Source: Desulfovibrio sp. (lineage in GTDB: Bacteria > Desulfobacterota > Desulfovibrionia > Desulfovibrionales > Desulfovibrionaceae). From it: a DNA stretch of 38,332 nucleotides. How positions within the stretch are numbered: position 1 is the stretch's first letter; each line of letters opens with the position of its first letter. The notes beneath the pieces were generated by a model, which saw nothing but the letters and a program-made list of their open reading frames with translations, was not told the origin of the DNA and did not search any database. Shown piece after piece: positions 1-7,427 of this stretch. Where the stretch lies: contig JAITRF010000149.1 in the NCBI GenBank assembly GCA_031288535.1, forward strand, positions 1 through 38,332. The letters run 5' to 3'. Made by a program: the position numbers and the translations under genes.

Positions 1-22
1 AACGGGGCCGTTCCTTTTTTTT
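1..22 (+). terminator. right half of a probable rho-independent terminator cut by the window edge
   Basis: A GC-rich segment (aacggggccgtt) is followed by cc and a run of T. This is what the descending arm and U-tract of an intrinsic terminator look like. The matching left arm would lie before base 1, so the hairpin cannot be confirmed. It would end a plus-strand gene outside the window. Confidence 0.35.
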
Positions 23-40
23 GTGGCCCTTTTTTTGCTA

Positions 41-64
41 CCCCCCCCCCCCCCCCCCCCCCCC
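41..64. repeat. 24-base poly-C homopolymer tract
   Basis: Positions 41-64 are uninterrupted C, preceded by several T-rich runs. Tracts this long are slippage-prone and in other bacteria underlie phase variation. No convincing coding frame runs through it: the frames that do give only polyproline or polyglycine followed by unrecognisable sequence. It may be a promoter-spacing switch, a neutral tract, or partly an assembly or sequencing artefact. Confidence 0.9.
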
Positions 65-142
65 GCAACTCCGCTTTCTAATGCGCTCTCCATAGGGAAC
101 GGCGCGCCTTTTCGCATCGCTTTCCCTCTCAAAAAAATATCC

Positions 143-174
143 GGCCCTGTGTCCTTCGGGAAACAGGGCCGTTT
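143..174. terminator. hairpin, possible bidirectional terminator
   Basis: Arms ggccctgt (143-150) and acagggcc (163-170) pair perfectly around a 12-base loop. On the plus strand the stem is followed by gtttt. On the minus strand it is followed by a T-rich run (complement of aaaaaaa at 131-137). It may end a minus-strand transcript or the plus-strand one entering from the left. Confidence 0.45.
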
Positions 175-568
175 TGGCGTTGTTGCCGCATGCGACAACT
201 TCCTCCGTTCTGCCATGGAAAGCGCAGGCTGCCCATATCCCCATGGGTGAAAGACAGATTTTTTAGTAGGTCGCAGGATATTACTGTGGATGAGGCTACG
301 ATCGTTATTTTTGACGCTTATGGGAATTTAGGACGCAAGTTTCCTGTATTCCCTCAGGCTGGCATGAAGTATCTCTATTACGCCAGCGCAAGTTGTCGGT
401 ACAGACGGCACATTGCTCCGGATGTTCCGTTTGCTCCTTTCACCCACAAAATTATCCTGTTTGCATGGCATACAACGCGGCTGCACATATATATCGATAA
501 ATTATATACTAAATAAATATATAATTAGTATTAATTATATTTTTTCAGAAAACAAAGAGAAGTATTTT
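175..568. other. non-coding stretch upstream of the methyltransferase
   Basis: No convincing gene is seen. A plus-strand open frame at 190-516 has no family resemblance and no clear ribosome-binding site. Base composition drops sharply after about 480 into a very AT-rich block of tandem tat and ata runs, which marks the left edge of the AT-rich methyltransferase island. Confidence 0.6.
482..510 (+). promoter_or_regulatory. candidate sigma70-type promoter for the methyltransferase gene
   Basis: TGCACA at 482-487 matches the -35 consensus at 4 of 6 positions. After 17 bases comes TATACT at 505-510 (5 of 6 to TATAAT). The transcript would have a leader of about 50 bases. AT-rich DNA gives many chance -10 boxes, so this is tentative. 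Confidence 0.4.
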
Positions 569-1231
569 ATGAAAATATTCCATGGTGAACTGGTTAGGAT
601 AAAAATGATGATTCGTCCATTTGTTATTAAGAGATATTTAAATAGTCATAATCGTCGTTTGCTAAATGTAGGGGCGGGACCACATAAAGGAAAAGGAGAT
701 TGGTTGACAGCTGATGCCTTTAAAGCAGAGGCAGATATTTATCTAAATGTCTATTCAAAATTTCCGTTTCCTGACAACTCGTTTGATGTTGTTTACTCTG
801 AGCACCTCATTGAGCACATTGTAGTAGATAAAATTGCTCATTTTCTTCAAGAAGTATATAGAATACTAAAACCAGGTGGTCTGTTAAGAATTACCACACC
901 TGACCTTGAAATTCACTCGTCAAACTATGTTAGCAAAAATGATATCTTCTTCACGCCAATTATTGATAAATATAAAGCAAGGTTGGATAAACAAAAAAAT
1001 AAATATTGGTTGATCCGAAGCAATGGTGGTGCTTTTATGACGAGAGCAGTTCAGAGATTTTACAGACATAGATTTATGTATGATTACGAAATATTAGCAT
1101 CATGTATCAATGAGATTGGTTTTACTAAATCAATAAAACAATCTTATGGACAAAGTATTGTTGAGGAAATTGGACAACAGGATAGATGTGATAGGGCTTT
1201 TGAAACATTATATATTGATGCTATAAAGTAA
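569..1231 (+). CDS. class I SAM-dependent methyltransferase (COG4627-like), probably horizontally acquired
   Basis: The 220-residue protein has a class I methyltransferase core. A glycine-rich motif I (LLNVGAGP, about residues 31-38) is followed by acidic residues near 49-61, then a motif II region SFDVVYSEHLIEH (71-83) and the post-motif LKPGGLLRITTPDLE. This layout matches predicted methyltransferases often found in surface-polysaccharide clusters; the acceptor substrate is unknown. ATG 569 is chosen because the methyltransferase fold starts just after it and a weak purine-rich site (agagaag) lies upstream; in-frame codons further upstream are low-quality sequence. The gene is far richer in A+T than every neighbour and stands alone between terminators, suggesting transfer. 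Family confidence is high, specific role unknown. Confidence 0.85.
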   Translation: MKIFHGELVRIKMMIRPFVIKRYLNSHNRRLLNVGAGPHKGKGDWLTADAFKAEADIYLNVYSKFPFPDNSFDVVYSEHLIEHIVVDKIAHFLQEVYRILKPGGLLRITTPDLEIHSSNYVSKNDIFFTPIIDKYKARLDKQKNKYWLIRSNGGAFMTRAVQRFYRHRFMYDYEILASCINEIGFTKSIKQSYGQSIVEEIGQQDRCDRAFETLYIDAIK

Positions 1232-1270
1232 AAATATTATATAGGGAACATCCTAAATCCATAGTCAGGT

Positions 1271-1304
1271 ACCCCCGGCAAAGCCGGGGGTTTACCATTT
1301 TTTT
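1271..1304 (+). terminator. rho-independent terminator after the methyltransferase gene
   Basis: ACCCCCGGC (1271-1279) pairs with GCCGGGGGT (1283-1291) around a three-base AAA loop. It is followed by ttaccattttttt. The stem is strong and perfect. It lies between convergent genes, so it may also stop minus-strand readthrough from the efflux operon. Confidence 0.85.
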
Positions 1305-1394
1305 GTTATCGCTTCTGGTTATAATCCTCAAGTCAAGAATGCCGAGCTTGCCGTCTTTGTGCCTTCGCAACAGATGCGGGTCGATCATAATGTT

Positions 1395-4300
1395 TTAATG
1401 ACGCGTTCCGGCTTCTTTTTTTCTTCTTCTGAACAGGTTGCTTACGAGCACAAAGAAGATCGGGGTAAAGAAGATGCCCAGAGTGGTGGCCGTAAGCACT
1501 CCGCTGATGACGGCCGTTCCGAGGGCGTTTTGCCCGCCTGAGCCCGCTCCGCGGCTGATCGCCAGGGGGATGACGCCAAGAATGAAGCAGAGCGAGGTCA
1601 TGAGGATCGGCCGCAGGCGCTGTCTGGCCGCCTTGATTGTCGAGGCGAGGAGGTCGCCGCTTTCCATGTACAGATCTTTGGCGAATTCCACTATGAGAAT
1701 CGAGTTTTTGGCGGAAAGGCCGACCACGGTGAGGAAACCGATCTGGAAATAGATGTCGTTGCTCATGCCGCGCAGCCACATGCCCGCCAGCGCCCCGGCA
1801 ACGCCAAGCGGGGCCGCGAGCAGCACGGACAGGGGGATGGTCCAGCTCTCGTAGAGGGCCGCGAGGCAGAGAAAAACCACGACCAAAGATATCGTATAGA
1901 GCATCGGGGCCTGGTCGCCGGACATTTTTTCCTGGAGCGAGATGCTGGTCCAGGCATAGCCCAGGCCTTCCGGCAGTTCCTGGGCCAGGGTCTCCATGGT
2001 GCGCATGGCGTGGCCCGAGCTGTAGCCGTGCTCGGCTTCTCCCTGGATTTCTATGGAAGGTTGGCCGTTGAAGCGTTCAAGGCGCGGCGAACCTCGGGTC
2101 GTGCGCATGCTCAGAAAAGAGGAGAAAGGCACCATTTCGCCTTTGGAGTTGCGCACATAATAGCGGTAGAAGTCGCTTGCCTGCATGCGGAAGGGCGTGT
2201 CGGCCTGCAAATAGACTTTTTTGGTGCGGCCCTTGTCCGTGAAGTCGTTTATGTAGACGCTGCCCCAATACGCGGATACGGCGGTGTTTATTTCCGCCTT
2301 GCGCAGGCTTTGCGCGCCCGCTTTGGCCAGGTCCACGTCCAGCTCGTACTGTTCCACGTCCTCTAATCCGATGTGGCGCACGTTGCGCAGCGAGGGGTCC
2401 CGGCGCGCCTCGGCCAGCACCTGGTCGCGCGCCGCCATGAGGGCGTCGTGGCCGCGTCCGGAACGGTCTATCAGTTCGATGTCGAAGCCCGCGGACGAGC
2501 CGAGTTCCATCACCGCCGGGGGAAAAATGGTGAAGATGCTGGCTTCCGGTATCCGGGAAAGGTTTTGCAGTGCCCGGCGCGTTATGGCCTGGACGCGCTG
2601 TTCGTCCTTCGGGCGATCCGCCCAGTTCTTGAGCCGGATGAAGGTCAGTCCGACGTTCTGCCCGAAGCCCCCGAAACTGACCCCGGCCACGTTCATCACT
2701 GTTTGCACCACATCCGCCTCCTGATTGCGAAAATAATCGCTCACCTTGTCCAGCACCTGCATGGTGCGTTCAAATGTCGCTCCCGAGGGAAGCTGGACGG
2801 TGGATATCAGAAGTCCCTGGTCTTCCTCGGGCAGGAAAGAGGAGGGGAGTATCCGGAACAACGTGGCGATGAGCGCGAGGCAGACCAGAAAAAACAGCAG
2901 CCAGCGGCGCGGTCTGACTATGAGCCCGTCGACCTTCCTCTGGTATCTCGTGGTGACTCTGTCGAACCAGCGGTTGAAGCGCCCGAACAGTCCTTCCGTG
3001 GCCCGATGCGGAGTTTCCGGCAAAATGGTCGCGCACAGGGCGGGGGTCAGGACTATGGCTACCACCACCGAGAGCGTCATGGCGGTCACTATGGTTATGG
3101 AGAACTGCCTGTAGATTACCCCGGTGGACCCGCTCATGAAGGCCATGGGCACAAAGACCGCGGAGATGACCATGGCCACCCCGACCAGGGCGCCGGTGAT
3201 CTGGCTCATGGATTTCCGGGCCGCGTCCCTGGGGCTTAAATGCTCCTCGCGCATAAGGCGCTCCACGTTTTCCACCACCACGATGGCGTCGTCCACCAGC
3301 AGGCCGATGGCCAGCACCATGCCGAACATGGTCAGGGTGTTGACGGTGAAACCGGCGAGATAGAGCACTCCGAAAGTGCCGAGAAGCACCACCGGAATGG
3401 CGATGGTGGGGATGAGCGTGGCCCGGAAGCTTTGCAGAAAGAGATACATGATCAGAAAAACCAGGACCACGGCTTCAAGCAAGGTGTGAAACACCGCGTT
3501 TATGGATTCGCGCACCACCGGCGCGGTATCGTAGGCGAAGTCGTATTTGAGTCCCTGGGGGAAAAAGCGGGAGAGCTCTTCCACCGTGGCCTTGATCAGG
3601 TCCGTAGTTTCCAGCGCGTTGGCCCCGGAAGCGAGTTTTATGGCCAGACTGGCGGAAGGGTAGCCGTTGAAGCGTCCGAAGGCCTGGAAGCGTTCGTTGT
3701 TCAGTTCGACCCGCGCGACGTCCTTTAGATAAAGGATGGAACCGTCCTCAAGGGTGCGGATGAATATGTTTTCAAACTGGGAGACGGATTCGAGGCGTGA
3801 GGCGGCGTTTACGGTGATATTGATTTCCTGTCCGGACAGGGCCGGGGCCGCCCCCACCTGTCCGCCCGTGACCTGGTCGTTTTGTTCGGAGACGGCCGCG
3901 ATCACGTCCGAGGGATTGAGCTTGAAGCGTTCCATTTTTTCCGGGTCGCACCAGATGCGCATCGCGTACTGGGCGCCGTAAACCGTGGATTCTCCCACCC
4001 CGGAAAGGCGGCTGACCGGGTCCTGAACATAGCTCGTCACGTAGTCTCCGATGTCGCTGTTCGTCATGCTCCCGTCGGTGCTGAAAATGGAGACGATGAT
4101 GAGAAAGTTGCGCACGGACTTGACCACGGAGATGCCCATGCGCTGCACCACTTCAGGAAGCATGGGCGTGGCGAGCTGGAGCTTGTTCTGCACCTGCACC
4201 TGGGCTATGTCGATGTTGGTGCCGGCCTCAAAGGCGAAGTTGATGATGCTCTGTCCGGCGGAATCGCTGGTGGAGTACATGTACATGAGGTGGTCGATGC

Positions 4301-4511
4301 CTTTCATCTGCTGCTCGATGACCTGGGTGACGGATTCTTCGACCGTCTTGGCCGAAGCCCCCGGATAGAGCGCGGATATGGCCACCTCGGGCGAGGCTAT
4401 GCTGGGATACTGGGCGATTGGCAGAGTTTTGAGGGCGAAGGAACCCCCGAGCATTATGAGAATGGCGATGACCCAGGCGAATATGGGACGGTCTATGAAG
4501 AAATTGGACAC
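1395..4511 (-). CDS. acrB: RND multidrug efflux transporter, HAE1 family (AcrB/MexB type)
   Basis: The 1038-residue inner-membrane transporter uses the proton gradient to pump drugs and other hydrophobic compounds through a tripartite channel. Its length is typical of AcrB/MexB. The N-terminus (MSNFFIDRPIFAWV) is the family hallmark. The proton-relay pair D407-D408 sits in GLLVDDAIVVVEN, at the same positions as in AcrB, and a conserved lysine lies in GLSAKNSILIVEFAK in the second half. Start is GTG 4511, preceded by GAGG at a normal distance. It follows the adaptor gene by about 106 bases, a gap that holds a palindromic repeat. No outer-membrane TolC/OprM gene is present in the window. The substrate range cannot be inferred; the acrB/mexB symbol is by family only. 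Confidence 0.95.
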   Translation of the reverse strand: MSNFFIDRPIFAWVIAILIMLGGSFALKTLPIAQYPSIASPEVAISALYPGASAKTVEESVTQVIEQQMKGIDHLMYMYSTSDSAGQSIINFAFEAGTNIDIAQVQVQNKLQLATPMLPEVVQRMGISVVKSVRNFLIIVSIFSTDGSMTNSDIGDYVTSYVQDPVSRLSGVGESTVYGAQYAMRIWCDPEKMERFKLNPSDVIAAVSEQNDQVTGGQVGAAPALSGQEINITVNAASRLESVSQFENIFIRTLEDGSILYLKDVARVELNNERFQAFGRFNGYPSASLAIKLASGANALETTDLIKATVEELSRFFPQGLKYDFAYDTAPVVRESINAVFHTLLEAVVLVFLIMYLFLQSFRATLIPTIAIPVVLLGTFGVLYLAGFTVNTLTMFGMVLAIGLLVDDAIVVVENVERLMREEHLSPRDAARKSMSQITGALVGVAMVISAVFVPMAFMSGSTGVIYRQFSITIVTAMTLSVVVAIVLTPALCATILPETPHRATEGLFGRFNRWFDRVTTRYQRKVDGLIVRPRRWLLFFLVCLALIATLFRILPSSFLPEEDQGLLISTVQLPSGATFERTMQVLDKVSDYFRNQEADVVQTVMNVAGVSFGGFGQNVGLTFIRLKNWADRPKDEQRVQAITRRALQNLSRIPEASIFTIFPPAVMELGSSAGFDIELIDRSGRGHDALMAARDQVLAEARRDPSLRNVRHIGLEDVEQYELDVDLAKAGAQSLRKAEINTAVSAYWGSVYINDFTDKGRTKKVYLQADTPFRMQASDFYRYYVRNSKGEMVPFSSFLSMRTTRGSPRLERFNGQPSIEIQGEAEHGYSSGHAMRTMETLAQELPEGLGYAWTSISLQEKMSGDQAPMLYTISLVVVFLCLAALYESWTIPLSVLLAAPLGVAGALAGMWLRGMSNDIYFQIGFLTVVGLSAKNSILIVEFAKDLYMESGDLLASTIKAARQRLRPILMTSLCFILGVIPLAISRGAGSGGQNALGTAVISGVLTATTLGIFFTPIFFVLVSNLFRRRKKEAGTRH

Positions 4512-4571
4512 TTGCTACCTCTGCTCCGCCGCGCGTCGAAACGCCTGCCGCAAGGCCACCTTCGCGGCAGA

Positions 4572-4616
4572 CTTATTCGAATTTCAAAGCAAACATAACG
4601 ACATGTTTGAGTTGAA
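4572..4616 (-). repeat. family B palindromic repeat, copy 1
   Basis: Between the adaptor and transporter genes an imperfect inverted repeat runs from atttcaaagcaaacat to atgtttgagttgaaat (14 of 16 pairs). Read on the minus strand, its core TCAAACATGTCGTTATGTTTG and its tail TTGAAATTCGAATAAG recur upstream of rodZ (19 of 21 and 16 of 16 identical). It may form an intra-operon hairpin that tunes expression of the two pump genes. Confidence 0.75.
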
Positions 4617-4617
4617 A

Positions 4618-5928
4618 TTACACTTTTGAAGCGGTTTTTCCAGGATCCCGCCCGGAAGTGCGGCTTTGCGCCTTTTCCCCGGAGGGCAGTTCCGCGCCCG
4701 TGACCAGTTTGCCCGGGCCGGTTTTGAGATGCCCCTCGACCAGCAGCCTGTCTCCGGATTTCAGGCCGGAAGTTATCAGCCATGTGTTGCCGATATTGCG
4801 TTGAATGCGCACGTCGCGGCGCACCGTCCTGAAGGTGTTTTCCGGAGAATTCCGCGGAATGTCTCCGTTTTCCAGCACATAGACGTAGGCCGTGGAAAAC
4901 TGGTCGCGCTGCACGGTTTTTTGCGGCGCGAGGACGGAGTTTTCCAGGACGGCCTCTTCAAATATCGCCCGCACGTGCATCCCCGGCAGAAGGAGCTTGT
5001 CCTGGTTTTCAAATTCCGCGCGGATGTTGACCATCCCGGTGCTCTTGTCAATCGTTATGTCGGAAAAAAGCAGGACGCCGAAAATTTCCGGGGAAGCATC
5101 CCCGCCGGCGGCGTCAAGACGCCCGTAGAGGGAGCCGTCTTCAAGTTTCAGCCTGATTCTCGCCTTGTCCGCTTCAATCCCGCGCCAGCCGTCTTCTGCG
5201 AGGATTCCGCGCAGACGCATTATTTCCGTGTTTGCCTGGGATATGTCCACGTACACCCTGTCCAGACTTTGGATTGTGGCGAGGGGTTCGATCTGGTTCT
5301 GCGTCGCCAGGGCTCCCTGGGTGATGTAGGAGCGGCTTATCCTGCCGCTTACCGGGGCGGTGACCTTTGTATACCCGAGATTGATGCGCGCGGCTTCCAG
5401 CGCCTTGCGCGCCGCTTCCACTTCCGCCCTGGACCGGGTATAGGCGGAAATCGCGTTGTCGTATTCCTGGCGGCTGACGGCGTCGCGTTTAATGATTTTG
5501 CCGTATCGTTCCGCGAGGAGGCGGGCGGAGAACTCGTTGGCCTCGGCCATGGCCAGGGCGGCTTCCGCGTTTTTGCAGGCCGCTTCGAAGACGGCCGGTT
5601 CTATTTCATACAGGGTCTGACCGGCCGTGACGTCGCTTCCTTCCTCAAACAGCCTTTTGCGGATGATGCCGGAAACCTGGGGGCGGACGTCGGAGGTAAT
5701 GAGGGCCGATACCCGGCCGGGCAGTTCGGTGGTGAGGACGAGACGCTCTTCTTTGATTACGCTGTAGCGTACGAGAGGGATGGGCGCGGCCGCCCGCGGG
5801 GCTTCCTCGCAGGCGCAGCAAAGCAGGGCGAGCGTGAGGGCGGAAAGCGTAAGGAGGGCGGAACGCGGGCGGGAAAGATTTTCTGACAGGCTCTGGCCGG
5901 GCGGGGCCGGATTATTTTCGCGTTGCAT
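4618..5928 (-). CDS. acrA: RND efflux periplasmic adaptor (membrane fusion) lipoprotein, AcrA/MexA type
   Basis: The protein is 436 residues from ATG 5928. A signal segment rich in Leu and Ala ends in LLCCAC, a plausible lipobox, so it is probably anchored in the inner membrane. The mature part follows the HlyD/AcrA plan: a first lipoyl half (PQVSGIIRKRLFEEGSDVTAGQTLYEI), an alpha-helical hairpin, a second lipoyl half (NLGYTKVTAPVSGRISRSY) and a beta-barrel. It bridges the transporter to an outer-membrane channel. An in-frame ATG at 5967 would add 13 residues and has a GAAGG 10 bases upstream. I prefer 5928 because a promoter-operator-like element fills 5939-5967. From 5928 the mRNA would have almost no leader, so the start is uncertain. 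Confidence 0.9.
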   Translation of the reverse strand: MQRENNPAPPGQSLSENLSRPRSALLTLSALTLALLCCACEEAPRAAAPIPLVRYSVIKEERLVLTTELPGRVSALITSDVRPQVSGIIRKRLFEEGSDVTAGQTLYEIEPAVFEAACKNAEAALAMAEANEFSARLLAERYGKIIKRDAVSRQEYDNAISAYTRSRAEVEAARKALEAARINLGYTKVTAPVSGRISRSYITQGALATQNQIEPLATIQSLDRVYVDISQANTEIMRLRGILAEDGWRGIEADKARIRLKLEDGSLYGRLDAAGGDASPEIFGVLLFSDITIDKSTGMVNIRAEFENQDKLLLPGMHVRAIFEEAVLENSVLAPQKTVQRDQFSTAYVYVLENGDIPRNSPENTFRTVRRDVRIQRNIGNTWLITSGLKSGDRLLVEGHLKTGPGKLVTGAELPSGEKAQSRTSGRDPGKTASKV

Positions 5929-5938
5929 AATGCGGGGG

Positions 5939-5967
5939 AAGATATTACAAAGAAATTGTAAAATCAA
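5939..5967 (-). promoter_or_regulatory. efflux operon promoter with a palindromic operator filling its spacer
   Basis: On the minus strand TTGATT (5967-5962, 4 of 6) and TATCTT (5944-5939, 4 of 6) are separated by exactly 17 bases. Those 17 bases are the perfect inverted repeat TTACAA-N5-TTGTAA (5945-5961). A repressor dimer bound here, as TetR-family regulators do at many efflux promoters, would block RNA polymerase. No regulator gene lies nearby. The predicted transcription start would be only a few bases before ATG 5928. Confidence 0.5.
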
Positions 5968-6207
5968 TCTCGAATCGGCCTTCGTCGTTACGGGTTTCGC
6001 AAGTCGCGCATTGTTTCAGGGGGGGAGACTTTGGTTCAGCAAAAAATCTTTTGTGGTCGGAAGTTGCTTCATTCAGGGGAATTGCCGTTTGGCGCAGGGC
6101 AAGGCCCTGCATACCGTTTTTGCGCCCCCTCCGTTCGGGGAGCGGGCAATCCGCCCGGCTCCCGTCCGCCGGGACGGAGCCGGGCGGTGGACGGAGTTGG
6201 CCGCGGA
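5968..6207. other. divergent intergenic region with two strong hairpins upstream of the surA-like gene
   Basis: This gap separates the efflux operon from the chaperone gene. GCAGGGC-AAG-GCCCTGC (6094-6110), followed by ataccgttttt, resembles an intrinsic terminator or attenuator. A longer stem, CCGCCCGGCTCC (6151-6162) with GGAGCCGGGCGG (6176-6187), has an additional inner stem and sits just before the chaperone start. It could be a structured leader. No ORF is credible here. Confidence 0.55.
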
Positions 6208-7140
6208 TTGAGACACGCGCTGAAATATATCGCCGTCTTCCTGTTCTTTCTGCCGGTTTGCGGGCATGCGGCCACCCCGGGCGATATGACGGTCAACAAG
6301 ATAGCCGCGGTTGTGAACGGCGAGATGGTCACCCTGCATGAGCTGCGCATGCAGACCATGGTGGAACTGGCCCGCCGGCGTCTCAACCCGGACAGCCCCG
6401 AAGCGAAGGAAGTGCAGAAACAGGTGCTGGACGGGCTGATCAACGATATGCTCATGCGCCAGGACGCCAAACGCTACAAGGTGACGGTTTCGGATGCGGA
6501 AGTGGAGGAGGAGCTTGAGCGGACCCTGAAAAGAACCGGCATGACCCGCAAGCAGCTTGAAGAAGGCTTGAAGAAGGAAAGGGCCACGCTGGCCATGTAC
6601 AAGGAGCGCATCGGCAACAGCCTGCTGCGCCAGCGCATGGCCGGTTACATGGTGATGCGCAAGGTTTTCGTAACCCCTGAGGAAATATCCGCATATTATA
6701 CCAAACATAAGGACGAGTTCGCCGGGGAAAAGACTGTGGACTTTTCCCTGCTCATGCTTCAGGATGGGAAAAATGTTCAGGATATCTATCAGAAAATAAA
6801 ATCCGGGGCCGTGAGCTTCGAGGATGCGGCCCGCAAGCACTCCGCGGACGCCTCCTCCCAGAACGGCGGGCGTATGGACGGGGTGATTTTCGAACGTCTG
6901 CCCCCGGAAATGAAAAAACTCCTCAGCGGCCTCAAAGACGGGCAGATGTCTCCGCTTTTGCGCATTAAAGGCGGGTATGTGGTGATAAAGAGGGAACGGA
7001 TCAACGAGGCCAGACCCCTGACCTTCGAGGAAGCCAGGCCGCGGATAGAGGAGATACTCAAAACGCCGCTTCTGGAAGAAAGATTCAAGGAATATATAGG
7101 GCAGTTGCGCGCCAAGTCGGTGATAGACATACGCATTTGA
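6208..7140 (+). CDS. periplasmic SurA/PpiC-type peptidyl-prolyl isomerase and chaperone
   Basis: The 310-residue protein starts with a signal peptide (KYIAVFLFFLPVCGHA) and then a SurA_N-like helical domain beginning NKIAAVVNGEMVTLHEL. A single rotamase (parvulin) domain spans roughly residues 165-285, with DAARKHSADASSQNGGRMDGV and LKDGQMSPLLRIKGGYVVIKR. SurA of enterobacteria has two rotamase domains; this one has one. It probably assists outer-membrane protein folding. The TTG at 6208 is chosen because it begins the signal peptide, with GGAG 11 bases upstream. The in-frame sequence before it is arginine/proline-rich and overlaps a hairpin. Confidence 0.85.
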   Translation: MRHALKYIAVFLFFLPVCGHAATPGDMTVNKIAAVVNGEMVTLHELRMQTMVELARRRLNPDSPEAKEVQKQVLDGLINDMLMRQDAKRYKVTVSDAEVEEELERTLKRTGMTRKQLEEGLKKERATLAMYKERIGNSLLRQRMAGYMVMRKVFVTPEEISAYYTKHKDEFAGEKTVDFSLLMLQDGKNVQDIYQKIKSGAVSFEDAARKHSADASSQNGGRMDGVIFERLPPEMKKLLSGLKDGQMSPLLRIKGGYVVIKRERINEARPLTFEEARPRIEEILKTPLLEERFKEYIGQLRAKSVIDIRI

Positions 7141-7427
7141 ACGATACGGGATCATCCGGGTCTGACCGGAGATCCCCGCGGGATATCTGTATAATTCCGA
7201 TTCCAGATCAAACATGCCGTCATGTTTGATCTGGAATCGGAACGCGCGACAGGATGTCGCGCCGAAGCGCTGTCCGTAAGGCGGCGCAGCCGCTTTACGG
7301 ACAGCGGCGGCAACGATATGCGAAGCGTTTCGAGAGGCCGGGCGGGACGGCGCTCCCGCCGCAGCCGTCAAATCAAAACTGCATGGATGCGGTTTCGAAT
7401 TGAAATTCGAATAAGCAGAGGATGATG
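7141..7427. other. highly structured intergenic region between the surA-like gene and rodZ
   Basis: At least four hairpins are packed here. They are the 22-bp perfect stem 7195-7242, GCGCGAC-aggat-GTCGCGC just after it, an 18-bp stem with one G-U pair at 7268-7306, and GGCGGGA-N6-TCCCGCC at 7341-7360. TTCGAATT-ga-AATTCGAA at 7394-7411 closes the set. No open frame fits. It may be an mRNA-stabilising or regulatory spacer, a processed small RNA, or a decayed palindromic insertion. Confidence 0.7.
7195..7415 (+). repeat. family B palindromic repeat, copy 2, with an internal insertion of hairpins
   Basis: It begins with a perfect 22-bp inverted repeat (7195-7216 with 7221-7242, loop ccgt) containing the core TCAAACATGCCGTCATGTTTG. 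It ends with TTGAAATTCGAATAAG (7400-7415). Both parts match copy 1 in the efflux operon, where they lie almost side by side. Here about 170 bases of other hairpins separate them. Confidence 0.7.

Noticed and set aside
23-250. Open frame running through the poly-C tract (polyproline)
   Set aside because: The proline run is only the homopolymer; the rest has no family resemblance and no convincing ribosome-binding site. The minus-strand counterpart (polyglycine) is equally unsupported.
190-516. Plus-strand open frame of 108 codons before the methyltransferase
   Set aside because: No recognised domain, no clear start signal, and it runs into the AT-rich block. It could be a decayed gene fragment but nothing positive supports it.
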